From Bryopsis sp. KO-2023 (Eukaryota > Chlorophyta > Ulvophyceae > Bryopsidales > Bryopsidaceae), in assembly GCA_030272585.1 (NCBI GenBank), contig BSYQ01000005.1, forward strand, positions 2,294,001 to 2,358,000: a stretch of 64,000 nucleotides of DNA. Reading direction: 5' to 3'. This document shows, piece after piece, positions 9,692 through 19,889 of the stretch. Below the pieces are notes generated by a model. That model saw only the letters and a list, made by a program, of their open reading frames with translations. It searched no databases and was not told the DNA's origin. How positions within the stretch are numbered: the stretch's first letter is position 1; each line of letters opens with the position of its first letter. A program made the translations under genes and the position numbers.

Positions 9692-10903
9692 ATGCCAGAA
9701 TCCACTCCAGAGGTTCATGATATCGAAGAAGAAGTATCTGCTCCGGCCACGGCCGAGCAACTTTATCAGCTCATCGCCCATGTGTCGGACATTGCTGCAG
9801 TGCAAAATGATATTCGCCGGGAAAACTCGTCACTGAGAACTGAACTCGCACGTATGAGTGCAAATACCACACAGGAGAGCCTTACACCGCTGATCCATTC
9901 AACCTTTCTAGGACCAGCAGCCGCTGCGTCGCTAGAAATGGACAAAGCGTTCCAACAGTCCCGGGAGATGCCTTTGGCGGACGGACAGGAACTAATCCGT
10001 GGTAGTGCTGCTCTGGTTCGAGCGATTCTGGTGAAAGGGCATGGCGCCGGGTGGAAAAACCCACAAGTGACACAGATAATTGGCCGCATCTCCGACGACG
10101 ATCGGGTCAAAGCCTCAGAGGACAGTAATTTTCCAAGCCAATGGTTGTCTACACAAAATCTGCCAGAGGCTCCACCCATGCAACGAACGTTTTCGGGCAG
10201 AACACAGCCGGCACAGTCACAGGAGCTCTCGCTTCTCCGAAGGTTACTTCCAGCACTCAACGAGCGAAATGCAGACAGGGAACCCGACAGCCCTCGAAAA
10301 AGTAAGTTTCCGTGTTTAACAACTGCTGTTCATTGCGGTGGGAAGCTGGTTCCCGGCGGAACCCAGCTGCATGTCGCACCTATAGCGACGGTAGTTCCGG
10401 GCATCCAACAGAACGTAGACGTCACTGTCCAGAAACTGACGTCCCTGGTCGATTCCCTTCAGTTTCGCCACAATGGGTTGCTGGTGCGGCGGACTATCCA
10501 TGGGACGTTTCTCGGTATCCTAAACAAACGTCCTGCGTTGCGACCGTCAGTCGAATACGCGGATGCTGAAACGTGGGCTACTCATTATCAGTTACCTTTG
10601 CGTTCAGGGCCATTCAAAACCGGCGACATTAGTCGGTTTTCCGAACACTGGAAGACCTTGTGTTCTCCAGGTTCGCCTGTGCCTAGTTGGGTCAAACATG
10701 TACTCATAGCCTACGCAAAGGGGGGTGCCACTCTTATGAGTCAAGCAGGCGCCCCTGTGAGACAAATTGAAACACAGGGGAGATGGCGGTCGGATGCCGT
10801 CTTCCGATATGTCCTCGATACAGAGGCCGACGCCTGGCGTGAACTTCGAACACTCGCCCAGCGTTTTGTGTTCGACGACTTAGCGCGGGACAGGGCAACC
10901 TAG
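9692..10903 (+). pseudogene. Gag-like/tyrosine recombinase fusion ORF, probably inactive
   Basis: 403 residues from the ATG at 9692 (MPESTPEVHD); the frame is also open upstream to 9641. Residues ~15-60 are acidic and heptad-like (EEEVSAPATAEQLYQLIAHV), as in DIRS-type Gag proteins. The C-terminal ~90 residues resemble the end of a tyrosine recombinase: GGATLMSQAGAPVRQI, then QGRWRSDAVFRYVLDT. The catalytic box normally written HxxR-GGAT reads IAYAKGGAT here, so the His and Arg are missing; GRW and the candidate Tyr remain. The middle does not match anything I recognise. Inference: a deletion fused Gag to the end of the recombinase. Confidence 0.5.
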
Positions 10904-11686
10904 GCATGGTGTTTTCGGGATAGAAATTCATTTCCATGCATCTTGTGTTGCGAAGTGTTTTTTCTGAATGTGCCATTTTCCTTGCAGGGCACAAATCAGG
11001 ATCACAATCCAGAAAGTAAGGAATGGTGCATGCAGATGGGACATGCTGCTGTCTGTGAAAAAATTTTCGATTCGATGTTGAGGATGGAAATTGGGGGTGA
11101 TCTGGATTCCAATTGAATTGTTTCCTGGATTGTAACCATGATGTTTTGGCCTCAAACAAACAATTACATGTCTGCAATCGACTGTGTTCTTTCTGGCTGG
11201 ATGTCTTTCTTTAGCCACACTGTTTACTTTTCCCTTCAAGTCTCCACTACTCAATTGGCCTTCTCGAAGTCCATTCTTGTCCTTCTTCTTTTAAAAAAAA
11301 CAAAAAACTCCAAAGGTCTGGGCACCAAATCTCTTCTGTCATGGAGAGAACTGGAGTGAAGCTTACTAAGTGAAGGAAAGAGTGTCTTATTCGAGTGAGT
11401 GGCCAGTAAATTGAGTGGAGTGTAGGAGTGGAGATCAGGAGAAGGAGACAGGAAGGGAGACAGTAGCCAGTGCCAGCAAACTGGAGAAAAAGAACTGCAA
11501 AGCTGCAGTGGAGAAGTTGAGTCAGAAAAAGGTAACCTTATGAAACCATCCTTAAAGAAAGGAAGGTACATGGAATTGGTCTGACAAATTAGAATGACTG
11601 ATTGTTAAAGGCAAGTATGAGAATCCATCTGTGGATGAATGGAAGTATATTGATTGGATCTGACAGGTTGGAATAACCAACTGTAA

Positions 11687-11984
11687 TGCCGACAAGTCAC
11701 CACCCGCAGGTGTTTCTGAGGTGGAAGGATTCGAACCGGGTACCTAACGGATTAGAAGCATACTCACTAACGCTTGGACCACTCAGAGCCACGGTTTGTA
11801 GGTCATCCGTGTCATTATATACGTGATCTGTCAGTCCGACAAACTGAGGTATATAATGACACGGATGACCTAGTGACCGTGGCTCCGAGTGGTCCAAGCA
11901 TTAATGTGTTCGTCTCCAGTCTGTTAGGTCCCAGGTTCGAATCCCTGCACCCCAGAAACACCTGCGGGTGGTGACTTGTCGGCA
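11687..11984. repeat. Apex hairpin of B2 with two tRNA-like modules
   Basis: Same 298-base inverted repeat as 1731-2028, with a handful of substitutions. Arms TGCCGACAAGTCACC and GGTGACTTGTCGGCA. A B box GGTTCGAATCC occurs on each strand, and the loop region is around 11836. It is continuous on the right with the GATC-rich B2 arm. Confidence 0.8.
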
Positions 11985-12671
11985 TTTTCGCGAGACCGAT
12001 CAATTGACCGATCATGATCCGATCTAATCGGCATCTCCGATCCCGATCACGATCACGATCAAGCGCCTCGCCCTGTCGGCGCTTGATCGGCCGATGTTGG
12101 ACGGTGTGATCGTGATCGGCCGTTCATAGTCGGCCGATTTCATCGGCCAGCCGACCAGATCGGCAATCGGCCGATCTCCATCGATGATCGGCCAAACCGA
12201 TTTGATCGGCGATCGATCTGATCGGAAAAACCCGATCACGATTTAATCGGTCGGACCGATCAATCCATGACCGATTAGATCGTGATCGGATCCATAGTAT
12301 GGTGGCTGGTGAGCTTGGCTCACGTTAATCATACTGAAAATATATGTAATAATATAACTTTATCCTTTAATTAATAAAAAGTCATCTCCCAATTGATTAA
12401 TTCCCAGTTGTGTGCTTAATTGTGTGACCTGTTCTAGATAGGCGTCAGGTCGATCTAAAACAGGTCACACTAGGTGTCACACTGGTCTAAAACAGGTCAC
12501 ACAATTAAGCACACAACTGGGAATTAATCAATTGGGAGATGACTTTTTATTAATTAAAGGATAAAGTTATATTATTACTAGACAGGCGACAACCTGTCAT
12601 AGAAAGGTCAAATCCGGTCTAGTAAAGGTTTTCCGGTCCGGTCCTTTAAAACTTGCCGGCGCCCAGGTCTG

Positions 12672-13262
12672 TTGTCTGGTGCACAGAAAAACGTTATTGT
12701 GCCGTGATCTCCCAAAAATGGGAGAGATCCAATGCATCTCATTGCTTTTATCGAGGCTCCATACTTCGCTACAAGACTCAATCGAGCTCTACTAAGTCGC
12801 GGAAAGAACGTAAAAGGTGGTGCAATATATTAAAGTGAGGTGGTCATCGATTCGAAACAGAATTTAGAAACTGTTGAACCTCCTTGACCCCTTGAGGCCA
12901 CCTCTTGGCACATCTCCAAACGTTATCACTCGTTTTTCAGAAGAAAACCTTTTGAAGTGGTGGAACATAAAAAAATTAGATAATAATTCATGGGAGAATC
13001 AGGAAGAACTTTCAGGATTAAGTGAAGAATATTGCACAAGAACAAAAAAAACGAGGTGATAGAAGTGTTGAAAAATGCTTCCAGGCTGACATTATATGAG
13101 CTTGAGGAGCACCTTCCTAATTCAGGCATGGTTAATGCCTTTATTGTTTTACAACCTAGTTTCTGGAGACAAAGAGAGGTAAGGGTAAAGAGAAGAGATG
13201 GCCTGGAACATTTCAAGGAGTTAGGTCGGTACTACGGCACCTCATTAACTGTCAAAAAATAG
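12672..13262 (+). pseudogene. hAT transposase relic, downstream part
   Basis: Directly after E2 the frame reads LVHRKTLLCRDLPKMGEIQC then ISLLLSRLHTSLQDSIELY, ending in a stop near 12795. It continues in other frames to FSEENLLKWWNIKK near 12935 and YELEEHLPNSGMVNAFIVLQ near 13097. The last block, followed by PSFW, resembles the region before the hAT dimerisation domain (elxxhFPxSxxvNAxxVlxPxfW). Multiple stops; not functional. Confidence 0.55.
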
Positions 13263-14782
13263 ACCGTTTTAAGCGCTAGAGGGAGGCTACGAGGTAGTCT
13301 GGGGTTGGGTCGAGGGTGGCTGACGCATGTGGGATTCACATGTCGGACTGATCAGACCCAGAGTTTGGGGCATGCGTCAGCGTGCTACACTTAGGGGTAT
13401 ATAATTGACCTACTTGTTCTTTTTAACATTCTTATTACTTGTAACTAGGGATTCGTGGGACTTGTGTGTGCCCGCTTGTGTGTGTGTGTGTGTGTTTGTG
13501 TGTGTGTCTCAGTGTTTGCCTGACACAATCACTTCCACCCAAGTGCTCTAGTAACGTTCACAACTGCGTTAGCTAGAGAGTTGTCTAAACCACAAACCCC
13601 ACAAGTATACTTGCGATAGCCGCAAGTTATCACGAATCCAACCAACACAGCCAACCGCTCTTGCGTCACCCACAAGTTCACTACCACCCCGCTAGGCTCT
13701 TGAATGAAAGGGCCTTGTTTGCCGCCCAAATGTGCACCTTCGTGCGTGGACATTATGAATGCAGTTGATGCCTTTACTCGAGCAAAACTGACCGCAAAAA
13801 AACGAAAAAGTCGAGAGATCGACAAACCACGCAACCTGAATATTACGTTTGAGGCATGGGAGGAAATTTTGAGGAGTGAGGTGATGATAGAGACCATGCC
13901 ACAAACGTACCTGATACGATGGGTTTTTTACTCAGCCGACACCTATCCACCGCAACCAAGGACCATGGTGACGGTGGATAGGGTCGCTGGTAGTGTTGTG
14001 GCGATTTTTATTTTAATATTGATTGAGTGACAACCGGAATTGAGTAAGTTGTGGCAGAGAGTGTCGCGGAGATATGTGTGGCTGAAGCGGAAACGGAATG
14101 CTATGAGTGGTTGCCACTAAAAGGATTGGGTTTTCGCTGCAACGGGAAAGATGGGCAATGCAAGTTCATATGCAACTTCAAGAAGGGAACCGGGTGCCCT
14201 GGTACATCTCGATTTATGATATGGCTCGACAAAGATAAGGGAAATATGGGATATCATCAAGTAGAATCGTGGGTTTAGGGTATATAGGAGGTGTTCGTGG
14301 TCCTGTGGGCTGTAAGATTTTTTATTCTTTCCAACTTTTACACCACCAGATGCTTTTCTTCCTACCACGATTTTTGGACTCAGTTTTGTGATCGATTAGA
14401 CTATCGTTTTCAAACGATTCGTTTTCAAACGGTGTCACATCCCAATGCACAATTACATTAATAGAGTGATATTCAGCCCATGCTACAGGTCAGCTGGGTA
14501 GGACAACAGGTGGCAGAACAGTAAGAATAAGAATAGAAGTGGAATGGGGTGTGTCGTAAGACACCACCAAGAAAGTCAGTGGGAACTTCACAATGGGTTT
14601 TACTATAAGAATGGCAATAACACTGAATGTAATAACTTTGAGATACTCTGGAAATATTTCACAGCATTGGAAGCATTGGAAAAGACCCTGTATCCTCCCA
14701 TCGGTTGACAGACCGCGACAAGTGGTTTCGGAGCTAAAGTTAGCGGGAACGCCGTGGAAACGATCGAGGAAATACAAGAGTC
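13263..14782. other. Unresolved repeat-derived stretch
   Basis: Holds an inverted pair CTGACGCATG (near 13318) and GGCATGCGTCAG (near 13370), a TATA-like GGTATATAAT near 13396 and a (GT)n run at about 13470-13510, together suggesting LTR-like promoter sequence. An ORF at 13704-14030 and a Cys-containing one at 14051-14278 (FRCNGKDGQCKFICNF) could be scraps of a transposase zinc-finger region. I cannot assign either. Confidence 0.3.
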
Positions 14783-16260
14783 ATGAGCAACAAGATCCGT
14801 CCGAAAAGATATGCAGGTCTCGCTAACGTTGACGAGTTGCTTGCGCACTTTGAACTCGTGAGCGCTGTAAATGGATGGACGAACAAAGCAGAGATGTTAC
14901 CCCACTTTGGAGTATCCATGGATGGAGAGGCAGTTGCAATGGGTCATGGCGAACCGAGGTACTCTCGACGCAAGTATCACCACATGGGCGAATTGCAAAG
15001 AACTGTTTGTTCGGCGTTTTCGCCCCTTGACGTTTGCGACCGATATTGCCCAGCTACTTTATACTGTAAAACAGAAGGAGACGGAAAGCATACAGGCGTA
15101 TGAATAAAGCTTTAGGGCGCAGGACCGATGATAGATTCTCTCGTAACGTTCTGAGTTTCAGGACTAAGAGAGGTTGAATTAAAAACAAAGGTGTTCGAAG
15201 GTGATCTGACAGATCTCCAAGCAGTGGTTTTCAGGACGCTCGCGTTTGAACGAGCCAGACAGCTCGGGTTGGAACCCACGTTACAAGACAACTTTTACAC
15301 CTCCAGGGAAGAGCGATTACAGCCATCAGCCAAGGACGTATCGGCTGAGCTGAAGGAGTTAAACGAAGCATTCCAGAAACTTACGTTGCTGGTAACGAAA
15401 CAAGGCGGCAGTAAAAGCAACGACGACGAAAGAGCGACGAATCATTATGGACAACAAGGAGGGAGACGAATCCAGTGGCGTGATCAGAAACTAGGAGAAG
15501 CGTCGACGTTCCTAGTCAGTTCACGTGTTATTTTTGCGGAGGACCAGGACACGTGGCCCAAGACTGCAGGTTCAAGCAGAAACTCAAGAAAGAGTTCGAA
15601 GCGGAGCAGCAACGAGCGAAAGAGCATGCGCAGAATGTGCTTCTCGTGGAAAAAGAAGCATTTACGGTAAAGCAAACAGCAAGCCGAGCTGGAGTCCGAG
15701 AACGAAGTCGAAGAAAAGGTGCAGACGGAAGTGCCACGAAATCGAGTCGCCAGACAGCAGCGGCACAAAAACGTCCCACGAGTATAATGGCCACCCAACC
15801 TGCTTATGACGTCGGATCTGACCTGACGCATTCTCAAGCCAATATCACGTTTGGACAGTGGCTCGACGTCGCTCCACAAGTTCGTCAAACGTTGAAGCAT
15901 CAGTTGAGACACGAACCAAAAGAGAAGAGACGCGAGAAACATGACAACTTAGAAGAGGGTGAGATTTTACAGGAACCCATGGATGCGGCGTTGGCTATTA
16001 CGCCGGACTTTCCTTGGCTATTCGCGCCAAAATAGGACAGAAGTTGAACAGAGTGGCTATCGACTGTGGGAGCATGGTGAATTTGGTTTCGTCAGAAAAT
16101 TTTGCGCCAACAAGAAGGACGCTCAAACAAACTCGCTTCACCCTCAAGTTAGCAAACGGAGAAGCCGAAGCCCCTCACGGTGAAGCAAGGAGCGTGAAAG
16201 CCGAAGGGACTTCTGTGAAGTCGAACTTCTGTGTTGTTGACAGTCCGTGTGGGTATGAAG
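14783..16260 (+). pseudogene. Ty3/gypsy gag-pro relic
   Basis: The start (14783) reads DELLAHFELVSAVNGWTNKA, the HFxxxSxxNGW motif at the front of gypsy Gag. Gag continues in a shifted frame at 14871-15107 (ELFVRRFRPLTFATDIAQLL). Near 15517 a CCHC zinc knuckle, CYFCGGPGHVAQDC, is intact. From 16024 IGQKLNRVAIDCGSMVNLVS is a retropepsin active site with DCG in place of DTG/DSG. At least three frameshifts and several stops separate these parts. RT and integrase are absent. Confidence 0.7.
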
Positions 16261-17849
16261 CCTTGGGCGTCCGATCGGCACATAATTTACCATGCTGTTT
16301 TGGTTGTAATGGTTGGGGTGATAAGTTGGTTCGGAGTGCGGTGGCTGCAGTTTGTTGTTGTGAGCGTCGTTCGGCTGGTTAATAGTTGGTGATACCAGCA
16401 TGGGTCTCTGAGACGTCAAGGACGTCTAACAGACATTGGGATGTACACACTCGAGGTAACCACCACTACTGCCGCCGCCACTGGTCAGAACTGAAAGGTT
16501 AACGCTCAGAGCAAGAGAAAGAGAGTCAAGGAGGAAAGGGTCAAGCTCTAGAGACAGCTGGGTTTGCTGGAGGCGTTGTATCAGTGGAAAGTGAATGGGG
16601 AGTGAGTCAGTGGGATCAGAACGAGGAAACACCTCGGGTTATCGAACTTTAAAAGGAGTGAAGTGAGGGGACGTTTGTAACTGTTCTTGTTTGGCTACTC
16701 TGTGTGCGAACTGTGTGCGTTCCAAGTGCGTGTGAGCGTGTGACCCCACAAGACCCAGCCGAACTCGATTAGGGAAGTCGTCGACGAAGACGTCACAGTC
16801 GTCGTCGGGCGGTATCAGTTGGGGCAGTTACGTTGGGAGACTTTGGTATATGAGGTTGTTTTGACATTCGAGGGACAGTCTTTTTATGTAAAGACCTTTG
16901 TTTATTGGTGGAAAACAAATGGGCGTCTCACGCCAACATGGTTTCGGAGCTCAGGGACGACTGGGTTGCTCTGTATTTATTTGGACGCTATTTGCGTCTA
17001 CGATTTTGGGACAAATGGCTCATCATACCTCACTCTCGGACATTCAAGTAGAAGTCCGTATGTTTCGAGCGGAAAATGAACGGATCATGACAATTAAGGC
17101 GGAGCTCAAATCAGAACTCTCGACACTCAAGGCAGAGTTACGTTTATCCAAGAAAACGGAATCAAAGGAGGTGGACCCGCTGCCAAAAAATTCGTGGTGG
17201 TCGTGGCCTTGAACTATTGGGGAAACCGAGGAGGTACCTGAAACGGATTTCTCTTCGTGGGCTGAATACTTTCAGCCGCCACAGTTTCCGTTCTTCGCAC
17301 ACGTTGGGAGACGACTAGAAGTTCTTTTGAAACAGTCAGAGACACGAGAGTATACAACCGAAATCCTTATTTCAACAAACTTGTTCTTTACAACGATTCC
17401 CAGCCTTTTATACTCTCAGCCCAGAGCTTCTAGAAACTCCCAGCCCATCTCCTAACCTTACAAATTCCAGCTATCATCTAGCTGCTTCCAAAACGTCTCT
17501 ATCATTTCTCAGCTTAGCTGTAAGGTGTGGACGAACTATTTTTACAAGAGGAAGAAAGAACACATGAAAACCAGAGTGTCCCCTTTATATAACCTCACTC
17601 CTAGCTTCCCACGAACTACCCAGTAATCCTCTTCTAACCTCTCCTAACCTCATGTAAACCTTATATACCTAGCCACCTCGACCTTAATCCTTCCTAATCA
17701 CCTAGTGACTCACACAAAATAGGACTAACTAAGCCTGACTAGAAGTTAAACCCTAGAACCTGATCTTCACTACTAAAAACCCATTATCCACATCTAACAA
17801 GTCCTTAAACCATTATAATACATGATACCCTTAATACAACCCCAGATCA
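16261..17849. other. LTR-like and Gag-fragment sequence, unresolved
   Basis: Around 16640-16830 is a GTGTGTGCG-rich segment followed by GACGTCACAGTCGTCGTCG. An ORF at 16994-17212 encodes a heptad-like, charged coiled-coil (MFRAENERIMTIKAELKSEL) that could be the N-terminus of a Gag. From 17220 the DNA becomes pyrimidine-rich without ORFs. I see no complete element. Confidence 0.3.
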
Positions 17850-17945
17850 TGGTGACTCAACCCCACGTCATGCTGACTCATGTCTATGTTATGATGACTC
17901 ATGTCCACATCATACCCAGTCAGCTCCACATCATGTTGACTCACC
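17850..17945 (+). repeat. 21-base tandem repeat with TGACTCA motif
   Basis: TGACTCA occurs at 17853, 17874, 17895 and 17937, with spacings of 21, 21 and 42, so one degenerate unit lies in between (17916). Units look like CATGATGACTCATGTCCACAT. TGACTCA is the classical bZIP/AP-1 site. Confidence 0.75.
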
Positions 17946-18474
17946 ACATACAAGAACCTCTTGTGTCATCAGCCCTTCTAGCCAGAGCTCCGACTAACCC
18001 TTTATAACCCTTGATAACCTTGGATCCAGACTGAAGCTCCTTTCAGTCTGCCTCCCGACTCTCTACCCAAACTCTCAGCCATCTGAGATCTGACACTGAA
18101 TATACTGAACCTGGTTCGAACTCTTTTCGCTACGTTTCAGCCTCACATTGAACATCACGTAACTAGCCCATTCTCAGTCAGTCCGCGACTGCTAGAACTC
18201 TCATACTGTAACCTCTATTTTCCGCCCAGATCTTCCCCTACTATGTCAGTCGTTTCAGTACCGCAGGGCTGTCATACATTTGGGATGTTGCATACAACTG
18301 TGCATCGATTAGACCACATCTCTGACATGGCGGTTGATCATAGATCCAATAGCGCTGTCTCAAGAGATGTATGATGGGATGACAGACATTTTACACCGAC
18401 AATACACGACAATATCACGTGTCATAGGCGTGGTATTGTTCTTTGTTGCGGTGAACATTGTCATCTTTCTTGGC

Positions 18475-18582
18475 ATCAGAGTTGTGCCGAAGTCGTTTTT
18501 GCGACAACGACAACGGCCGTTAACGGCGTTAACGGTTAACAGCCGTTGTCGTTGTCGCAAAAACGACGTCGGCACGACTCTC
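18475..18582. repeat. Foldback repeat rich in CGACAACG
   Basis: Left arm GTTGTGCCGAAGTCGTTTTT and right arm AAAAACGACGTCGGCACGAC are near-perfect reverse complements. Their inner parts GCGACAACGACAACGGC and GCCGTTGTCGTTGTCGC are perfect. The loop is TAACGG-rich. I found no direct duplication at the edges. Confidence 0.75.
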
Positions 18583-18671
18583 ACACATTTTTTAATGATG
18601 TGATTTGAGTCCTAAAACGAGGAGGCACCAAAACGCGAGCGAACCTTGCAACGCAGCGACTTTGGTGTGAC

Positions 18672-18709
18672 GCAGAGTTGTGCGCCGTTGCAACGGCGCA
18701 CAACTCTGC
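18672..18709. repeat. Perfect 38-bp palindrome
   Basis: The left half runs GCAGAGTTGTGCGCCGTTG and the right half is its exact reverse complement, with no loop. Weaker inverted similarity continues outward to CTTGCAAC on the left (about 18645) and GTTGCAAG on the right (about 18740). Confidence 0.9.
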
Positions 18710-18829
18710 TTGGCATAAAGTTTTCTGAGTGTTGCAAGTGGATACGTCGGAGCGTAGGCACTGTTCTTCGACTTCCAGTGATCGTTCTTGTGGGAAGGGC
18801 CTTTGCGTGGATTCTCAAGACGGCTATGA

Positions 18830-19889
18830 CTTCCACGTCTGCTGGGCAGCAAAAGAATGAATTGAAGTCAGTCGTGGACGAACTTAAGAAAATGCGTGCT
18901 CTGGTGGAGGCCCAAGGTCCGCCGTCTCCAAGAGCGTTTCCGGGCGCGGAATGGCGTGGTGGCGGAGGTTCACCTAAAGCGGGACGGAACCATCAACCTG
19001 TCTGCAGGATCTGTGGGAAGTGTGGGCATGGACCGGACAAGTGTTGGGAGCGTACCTGGTGTTACGATATAAGATCCTTAGACGTTTGGAACAGGCGTGT
19101 AAGACATAGGGTAGCTTCAGGGTCTTCATTAGGTAATGGGACGTAAGGTTTGGTCATGGAAGCTAAGGGAAGCTATCACAAGGTTTGGAAGGTTTGGAAC
19201 GTTCTGGAACAGGGAAGTTCACTGGGAACTCTTGGTTCTCCAGGTTCTTTACAGCTCCCTGTTCACAGCACGCCTGAGTATATATACCCTTGTATTCGAA
19301 CGTTTTTGTAACTCTTTCCCATGGAGTAACCTTGACCGTGACACCTGGCCTAAGACAACAACTCCATTTGCGACTAAGCTGGAAACTGGAACGTTCCAAG
19401 CACAAAGCTTTGTGGATTCGACAAAACAGGAAACTCGAAAGGAAGGTTCAGAAATATCGTTGGTTGTACATTTGTGTTACTGAACCGGTGGAGGGACGAA
19501 CCCTCTTACACACCCAAGCACAGATTGATGGAAATAGCTTTGTCCGCTATTTTATTGATACTGGCTCTGAAGTCAATCTGCTACCAGCACGTGAGATGAC
19601 GAAGACAAGAATTGCCTACAACCCTCATATTGTCAAGAGTATGACTGGATTCAACGGCTCGTGTGGTGGAATTTTGGGTGGAGCGGTGTGCAAGCTTCCG
19701 TTGGGTCCAAACAAGGAGGCAAGGGAGGCCACATTTCTAATCTCTCCAGATGTCCAAATACCGATTATCAGACTGCCAACATTAAGGGACCTGGGATTGG
19801 TGGTAGACTGTGTCAACCATGCTTTAAAATATTCGAACATAGGGGCAGTCGTGAAGTGCTCGGCTGTTGGTCCGTCAAAAAACTACTAA
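18830..19889 (+). pseudogene. LTR retrotransposon gag-pro relic, split by a solo LTR
   Basis: The first part encodes an acidic and Gly-rich tail and a CCHC knuckle CRICGKCGHGPDKC (about 19003). The second part (ORF 19290-19889) encodes a retropepsin: QIDGNSFVRYFIDTGSEVNL with the DTG active site, then an ILGG motif and IIRLPTLRDLGLVVD. Between them lies a 284-bp solo LTR. Removing it joins the knuckle frame with PKTTTPFATKLETGT. The protease is in another frame, as expected for a gag/pro frameshift or for decay. RT is not found. Confidence 0.65.
19060..19343. mobile_element. Solo LTR, 284 bp
   Basis: Starts TGTTACGATATAAG and ends CTTGACCGTGACA. The 5-bp duplication CCTGG lies at 19055-19059 and 19344-19348. 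A TATA-like GTATATATACCC near 19276 is consistent with an LTR promoter. It sits inside the zinc-knuckle coding region of an older element. Confidence 0.8.

Larger units (their letters stand above)
8389..11684 (+). mobile_element. 3.3-kb insertion with tyrosine-recombinase ORF (DIRS- or Crypton-like, decayed)
   Basis: Interrupts the B2 arm exactly between GCGAAAAT and GCCGACAAG. The same 3 bases, AAT, stand on both sides (8386-8388, 11685-11687), whereas B1 shows one AAT or AAAT at this point. Both ends can form small hairpins (CTTTACTTGA...TCAAGTAAAG on the left, GTTGG AATAA CCAAC on the right). It contains a 42-base tandem repeat and the ORF at 9692-10903. No RT or RNase H sequence is seen, so if it is DIRS-type it is an internal deletion derivative. 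Confidence 0.55.
7975..12301 (+). mobile_element. B-family element B2, complete, 4.3 kb with insertion
   Basis: Perfect 13-bp terminal inverted repeats CATACTATGGATC/GATCCATAGTATG. A perfect 8-bp duplication GTGGCTGG lies at 7967-7974 and 12302-12309. Removing it heals an E-type palindrome arm (GGTGGCTGGTGAGCTTGGC). The left block (7975-8388) matches B1. The apex hairpin is at 11687-11984, and the right arm to 12301 is GATCGG-rich. Between left arm and apex sits a 3.3-kb unrelated insertion (8389-11684). Confidence 0.9.
6156..12671 (+). mobile_element. E-family element E2, 6.5 kb with nested insertions
   Basis: Left end TAGACCTGGGC at 6156, right end GCCCAGGTCTG at 12671. Flanks TTGTCTGC (6148-6155) and TTGTCTGG (12672-12679) agree in 7 of 8 bases. 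Removing the element restores the hAT motif VKHCLVHR, so the boundaries are secure. Its own sequence is GGTCCGG, GGACAGGTC and CCTGTCTAGAACAGG palindromes, parallel to E1. It has been enlarged by A3 (itself carrying palindrome F2), by B2, and inside B2 by a 3.3-kb tyrosine-recombinase-type insertion. Confidence 0.85.
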
